Of a stretch of DNA of 8,336 nucleotides, positions 4,952 to 8,336 are shown piece after piece (within the stretch, counting starts at the first letter, position 1; each line of letters begins with the position of its first letter). This stretch comes from VGWF01 sp964423465 (GTDB taxonomy: Bacteria; Verrucomicrobiota; Kiritimatiellia; PWTM01), in NCBI GenBank assembly GCA_964423465.1, contig CAYRFK010000222.1:1-8336 (forward strand), in the 5' to 3' direction. The notes beneath the pieces are model-generated. The model had not been told where the DNA came from and searched no databases. It saw only the letters and a list, made by a program, of their open reading frames with translations. A program made the translations under genes and the position numbers.

Positions 4952-7852
4952 ATGAAGAAGCTCATCATCGCAGGCCTGATGCTGGCCAGTACTTGTGTCA
5001 GAGCCGAAGATAGACTCAATCTCCCGGTCGCTGCCGGGCCGGCGACGGCGCGGGATCCGATCCGCGCCTTCTGTGTGGACTTCAACTGGGGTCCCGGCGG
5101 TCCGAACGGGTTTGCGCCGCCGGGCCTCTGGGCCGACGCGGATCCCGCCGCGCATGTCGCGTGGTACGCGGCCCTCGGCGCGAACGTCATCCAGACCTTC
5201 GCCGTCTCGTGCAACGGCTACGCGTGGTACAAGGGCGGAACGGTTCCCGCGCAGCCCGGCCTGAAGCACGACTTCCTGCCCGACGTCGTCCGCCTCGGGC
5301 ACGCGAAGGACATGAAGGTGATGGGCTACTTCTGCGTCGGCGCCAATACGCGCTGGGGCGCGGCGAATCCCGACCTCAGCTACGGCACCCCCGGCGGGGT
5401 CCACATCCCGTTCACCGACGCGTACCTCGACCACCTCGCCGCGACGATCGAGGAGGCGCTCGCGAAGAGCGGGATGGACGGCTTCATGATCGATTGGGTC
5501 TGGAACCCGTCCGACAAGGTGCGCAAGGGCGTTTGGCTGCCGGCCGAGATGCGTCTGTTCGAGCAGTTGACCGGCAGGCCGTTTCCCGGTGCGGACAATC
5601 TCGCGCCGGAGGCGAAGCTCTACTACGAGCGGAAGGCGATCGACCGCTGCTGGGCGCGGATTCGCGCCGCGGCGAAGAAGGCGAAGCCGGACTGCATCAT
5701 CTGGCTCTCGTGCAACAAGGTCGCTGACCCGACGATTGCCGGATCGGCCCTGCTGCGCGAGGTCGATTGGATGATGGACGAAAGCGGCAACCCCGACGCC
5801 TTGCGTTCCGTCGCGCCGATGCTCGGACCGCATACACGCCCGCTGCTCTGCGTCGTCGGCTGGGGCGACCGCCACGACGCGCGCAAGGTGGTGGCGGATG
5901 CGGCGAACACCGAGTTCGGGGTCTACGGCTTCAGCCGTCCCGGCACCAACTCGCTGCCGCTCCCGGCGGAACGCTACCTCGCCGAGCCGCCCGAGGCGTT
6001 CAAGGGTAACGACCGCAACATCGCGGTGCTCGCGCGTGTGTTCAATGGCCGGCCGTTGCCCCCGCCCGCCGCGGCGGTGCGCGGACCGCACCGTGCTTCC
6101 AGCGAATGGGGGCCGGGCTATGAGGTGGCGAAGGCGTTCGACGGCGACGAGACGACGCGCTGGGGCGCGGCGCAGGAGTCGCGCAGCGGCTGGATCGAGG
6201 TCGACCTCGGCGAGGCTAGGGAGATCGATCGCGCGGTGGTCATGGAGATCGGGTTCCACCGCACGGAGAAGTTCGCGATCGAGGCGAGGATCGGCGAGGC
6301 GTGGAAGCCGATCGTCACGGGGACGGCCATCGCGGGCCGGCGCGCGTACGACTTCCCGCCCGTGAAGGCGCGCGTGTTCCGGCTGAACATCGAGGCGGCG
6401 AACGAGGTGCCAACGATCGAGGAGTTCGCCGTGCTCCCGCCCGGCGCGCCGTTGCCGGCGTCCGTCGAGGTGGTGGCGCGGGAGGAAGCGGCGTGCGCGG
6501 CACGTCTGAAGTGGTTCGACGAGGCCAAGTACGGGCTTTTCATCAACTGGGGCCTCTATGCGATCCCCGCGGGCGAGTGGAAGGGTCGGCCGGTCGAAGG
6601 CATCGGCGAGTGGATCATGAACCGGGCGAAGATCCCGGTGAAGGAGTACGAGCTGCTCGCGGGGCAGTTCAACCCGTCGAAATTCAACGCTGACGAGTGG
6701 GCGCGCCTGGCGGTCGACGCCGGCATGAAGTACGTCGTGTACGACTGCAAGCACCATGACGGCTTTGCAATGTACCGGTCGCGCGTCAGCCCGTACAACG
6801 TTCACGACGCGACGCCGTGGAAGCGCGACCCGTTCAAGGAACTCCAACAAGCCTGCGCCAAACGCGGCTTAAAACTCTGTTTCTACTACTCACAAGCCCA
6901 AGATTGGCACCATCCCGGCGGCGGTGTTGCCGGGAACAAACCCTGGGATCCGGCACAGCAGGGCGACTTTGATCAGTATCTTCGTAACATGGCACTGCCA
7001 CAGGTGAAGGAATTGCTGACCAACTACGGCCCTATCGGTTTGATCTGGTTCGACACGCCGGTCAATATGAACGAGGAACGCATCCGCCCGTTCGTTGAGG
7101 CGATCCGAACGCTTCAGCCCGACTGCCTCATCAACAGCCGCCTCCTGTTGAGAGGTGGCACCATCAAGGACTTGACCCCCGAGGCGGTTGCCAAGGCCAT
7201 CGAAGCCCGGTGCGACTACATTTCGCGCGGCGACAACGAGATCCCGCACACGGTCACGCCCGGCGCGTGGGAGACCGCGGCGACAATCAACGACACGTGG
7301 GGCTTCAAGAAGGGCGACCGGCAGTGGAAGACGCCCGGGGACATCTGCTTCAAGCTCGTGGACATCGTCAGCAAGGGCGGGAACTACCTGCTCAACGTCG
7401 GGCCGGACGCCGAGGGCTTCATTCCGCAGCAAAGCCAGGATATCCTCCGCGAGGTCGGCGCATGGCTGAGGGTCAACGGCGAGGCGGTCTACGGCGCCGG
7501 CCGCACGCCTTTCGGCGACGAACTCGGAACGCCGCTGCCCGGGCCCAAGGACAAGCGCGGCCAGCCGCCGTTCGCACCGAAGAACGACTGGCGCTGCACG
7601 ACGAAGCCGGGCCGGCTGTACCTGCACTTCTTCCGGTGGCCGGGCGCGAGGTTCGAGCTGGCGGGCGTGCAGGGGAAGGTCGGGACCGCCTGCCTGCTGG
7701 CCGACGGCCGCTCCCTGCGGTTTGCGCAGGCCGGCGACGTCGTTACGCTCGAACTGCCACCGGCCGCACCGCCCGGTCTCGCGACGGTGGTCCGGCTCGA
7801 GATCCAGGAATCCGGCGGGACGCCCGCCCGCTCCAGCGGGGGGCCGCAATGA
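4952..7852 (+). CDS. Exported two-barrel glycosidase: unclassified TIM-barrel domain, F5/8 type C domain, GH29 alpha-L-fucosidase domain
   Basis: The ATG at 4952 is chosen over the in-frame ATG at 4934 because it places a textbook Sec signal peptide at the N-terminus (MKKLIIAGLMLASTCVRA, cleavage before ED). Neither start has a convincing Shine-Dalgarno. The product is 966 residues, about twice a typical GH29 enzyme. Residues about 35-365 form a TIM-barrel glycosidase-like domain, with FCVDFNWGPGG, IQTFAVSCNGY, GFMIDWVWNP (Asp181 a candidate nucleophile) and WMMDESGNP (Glu277 a candidate acid/base). Residues about 378-494 fit an F5/8 type C/CBM32-like domain (AFDGDETTRWGA, WIEVDLGEAREID). Residues about 510-855 are GH29: YGLFINWGLY, CKHHDGFAMY (His601, His602), GLIWFDTP (nucleophile Asp701), INSRL (Arg730), GAWETAATINDTWGF and GGNYLLNVGPDAEG. 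The histidine usual in the FIHWG motif is Asn532. A short beta-rich tail ends in a Gly/Ser/Pro stretch. By family, it should cleave alpha-L-fucosides; the role of the first barrel is unknown. The stop overlaps an ATG at 7849. Confidence 0.93.
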   Translation: MKKLIIAGLMLASTCVRAEDRLNLPVAAGPATARDPIRAFCVDFNWGPGGPNGFAPPGLWADADPAAHVAWYAALGANVIQTFAVSCNGYAWYKGGTVPAQPGLKHDFLPDVVRLGHAKDMKVMGYFCVGANTRWGAANPDLSYGTPGGVHIPFTDAYLDHLAATIEEALAKSGMDGFMIDWVWNPSDKVRKGVWLPAEMRLFEQLTGRPFPGADNLAPEAKLYYERKAIDRCWARIRAAAKKAKPDCIIWLSCNKVADPTIAGSALLREVDWMMDESGNPDALRSVAPMLGPHTRPLLCVVGWGDRHDARKVVADAANTEFGVYGFSRPGTNSLPLPAERYLAEPPEAFKGNDRNIAVLARVFNGRPLPPPAAAVRGPHRASSEWGPGYEVAKAFDGDETTRWGAAQESRSGWIEVDLGEAREIDRAVVMEIGFHRTEKFAIEARIGEAWKPIVTGTAIAGRRAYDFPPVKARVFRLNIEAANEVPTIEEFAVLPPGAPLPASVEVVAREEAACAARLKWFDEAKYGLFINWGLYAIPAGEWKGRPVEGIGEWIMNRAKIPVKEYELLAGQFNPSKFNADEWARLAVDAGMKYVVYDCKHHDGFAMYRSRVSPYNVHDATPWKRDPFKELQQACAKRGLKLCFYYSQAQDWHHPGGGVAGNKPWDPAQQGDFDQYLRNMALPQVKELLTNYGPIGLIWFDTPVNMNEERIRPFVEAIRTLQPDCLINSRLLLRGGTIKDLTPEAVAKAIEARCDYISRGDNEIPHTVTPGAWETAATINDTWGFKKGDRQWKTPGDICFKLVDIVSKGGNYLLNVGPDAEGFIPQQSQDILREVGAWLRVNGEAVYGAGRTPFGDELGTPLPGPKDKRGQPPFAPKNDWRCTTKPGRLYLHFFRWPGARFELAGVQGKVGTACLLADGRSLRFAQAGDVVTLELPPAAPPGLATVVRLEIQESGGTPARSSGGPQ
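7814..7840. repeat. GC-rich nested palindromes (REP-like) in the last codons of the two-barrel gene
   Basis: GGCGGG at 7814-7819 and CCCGCC at 7823-7828 form a perfect 6-bp stem with a 3-base loop. An overlapping 5-bp stem, CCCGC at 7827-7831 with GCGGG at 7836-7840, has a 4-base loop. Together they encode the low-complexity tail around GGTPARSSGG. From memory, GGCGGGACGCCCGC-type palindromes recur in GC-rich PVC genomes near gene ends. This window holds only one copy, so the repeat family is not proven here. Confidence 0.4.
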
Positions 7853-7953
7853 AGGCATCCATGGCCATGCGGATCGGCGCGCTGCTGTGCGCGGCAGGGG
7901 CCGTCGCCGGCGCGGGGACGGAGCCGTCCGCGGCCCCCCGAAGGACTGAACCC
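7849..7953 (+). other. In-frame upstream segment encoding a second signal-peptide-like leader before the sulfatase
   Basis: An ATG at 7849 overlaps the TGA of the preceding gene (ATGA, 7849-7852). It opens 35 codons that run without a stop, in the same frame, into the sulfatase start at 7954. The encoded leader (MKASMAMRIGALLCAAGAVA, then GAGTEPSAAPRRTEP) has a basic start and a hydrophobic core with an A-V-A-G-A cleavage-like region, so it looks like a signal peptide on its own. Either translation starts here by coupling and gives a double leader, or this is the remnant of another secreted protein's start, or it is untranslated. The strong Shine-Dalgarno nearer 7954 favours the downstream start. 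Confidence 0.5.
7941..7945 (+). promoter_or_regulatory. Ribosome binding site that sets the sulfatase start
   Basis: AAGGA lies 8 bases before the ATG at 7954, a standard Shine-Dalgarno and spacing. By contrast, the ATG at 7849 has only a G-run in its upstream region, part of it within a possible hairpin. This is the main reason for placing the sulfatase start at 7954. Confidence 0.6.
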
Positions 7954-8336
7954 ATGAAACACATGCTCCTCCTCCTCACCGCCATGCTGCTCGCCGTCTC
8001 GTCCTTCGGTGCCATCGGCGCAGCAGAGCGCCCCAACATCGTCCTCATCATGGCGGACGATCTCAGCCACCGGAACCTCGGCTGCTACGGCGCGGTGAAC
8101 TTCGAGACACCGCACCTCGACCGGCTCGCGGCGGGCGGAATGCGCTTTGAGCATTGCTACTCGCTTCCGCTTTGCACCCCGTCTCGTGTCGCGATCATGA
8201 CCGGCCAGCACAACGGACGGAATTTCTTCCGCGCCTCGACGCTGGAGGCCGATCAGCGGACGTTTGGCAACGTGGCGAAAGCCGCTGGCTACGCGACCTG
8301 CCTGGTCGGCAAATGGAAGCTGACGGGCAAGAGCAA
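7954..8336 (+). CDS. Type I (S1, formylglycine-dependent) sulfatase, 5' part only
   Basis: The gene runs off the right edge after 127 complete codons. Residues 1-24 are a clear Sec signal peptide (MKHMLLLLTAMLLAVSS..., cleavage near IGAA before ERPN). The mature protein opens as S1 sulfatases do: RPNIVLIMADD, with Asp35 and Asp36 as metal ligands, then LGCYG and TPHLDRLAAGG. Cys74 in C-T-P-S-R (74-78) is the residue converted to formylglycine by a sulfatase-maturating enzyme, which is not encoded in this window. MTGQHNGRN follows. The motif usually written GKWHLG reads GKWKLTG, with Lys122 at the histidine position. By family, the enzyme hydrolyses sulfate esters, most likely on a sulfated glycan given its neighbours, in the periplasm or outside the cell. 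The S1 subfamily, and therefore the substrate, cannot be judged without the rest of the protein. An upstream in-frame ATG at 7849 would add 35 residues. Confidence 0.93.
   Translation, partial: MKHMLLLLTAMLLAVSSFGAIGAAERPNIVLIMADDLSHRNLGCYGAVNFETPHLDRLAAGGMRFEHCYSLPLCTPSRVAIMTGQHNGRNFFRASTLEADQRTFGNVAKAAGYATCLVGKWKLTGKS

Noticed and set aside
4985..4996. A possible lipoprotein lipobox (Cys15 after LAST) in the two-barrel protein's signal peptide
   Set aside because: Thr at -1 and Ala at -3 do not fit the lipobox, and a good signal peptidase I site (V-R-A before ED) follows three residues later.
4922..6850. A 642-codon open frame on the minus strand
   Set aside because: It is antisense to the two-barrel fucosidase gene and its product is Arg/Val/Ala-rich without motifs, so it is a shadow of third-position GC bias.
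6913..6935. A 7-bp inverted repeat (TCCCGGC with GCCGGGA) with a 9-base loop
   Set aside because: It lies within the conserved GH29 coding region, has no U-run, and is expected by chance in GC-rich DNA.

Overview
All five genes in this window lie on the plus strand, and all resemble secreted carbohydrate-active or sulfate-ester-cleaving enzymes. The DNA is GC-rich (mostly above 60% by eye) with strong GC-ending codon bias, which explains the many long antisense open frames. Alpha-L-fucosidases with extra beta-sandwich domains, a GxGYxYP-type protein, a BNR/Asp-box protein and a type I sulfatase, with no SusC/SusD pair, suggest a bacterium of the PVC group (Planctomycetota, Lentisphaerota, Kiritimatiellota or Verrucomicrobiota). 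This lineage call is an inference from gene content. No rRNA or other marker gene is present.

Layout. Positions 1-626 hold the 3' end of a GH29-type alpha-L-fucosidase with a C-terminal carbohydrate-binding-like module. Positions 672-3524 encode a 950-residue GxGYxYP-family protein that carries two related beta-sandwich modules, one inserted and one C-terminal. Positions 3549-4835 encode a sialidase-fold (Asp-box) protein with an uncertain start. Positions 4952-7852 encode a 966-residue exported multidomain protein: a poorly characterised TIM-barrel glycosidase-like domain, an F5/8 type C (CBM32-like) domain, then a full GH29 alpha-L-fucosidase domain. Positions 7954-8336 hold the 5' end of a family S1 sulfatase, cut by the window edge. 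The last two genes are joined by an in-frame upstream segment that starts in an ATGA overlap and itself reads as a second signal peptide.

Gaps are short (45, 24, 116 and about 101 bases) with no convincing terminator, so the genes probably form one operon or a closely co-expressed cassette. Two fucosidases, a sialidase-like protein, a sulfatase and a GxGYxYP protein would fit stepwise trimming of a fucosylated and sulfated glycan, such as mucin-type host glycans or a fucoidan-like algal polysaccharide. The substrate cannot be decided from this sequence.

The items most worth a second look are the tandem signal peptides before the sulfatase, the two-barrel fusion protein, the decayed signature motifs in the GxGYxYP and sialidase-like proteins, and the internal module duplication in the GxGYxYP protein. 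I found no tRNA, rRNA, CRISPR array, transposase or integrase.
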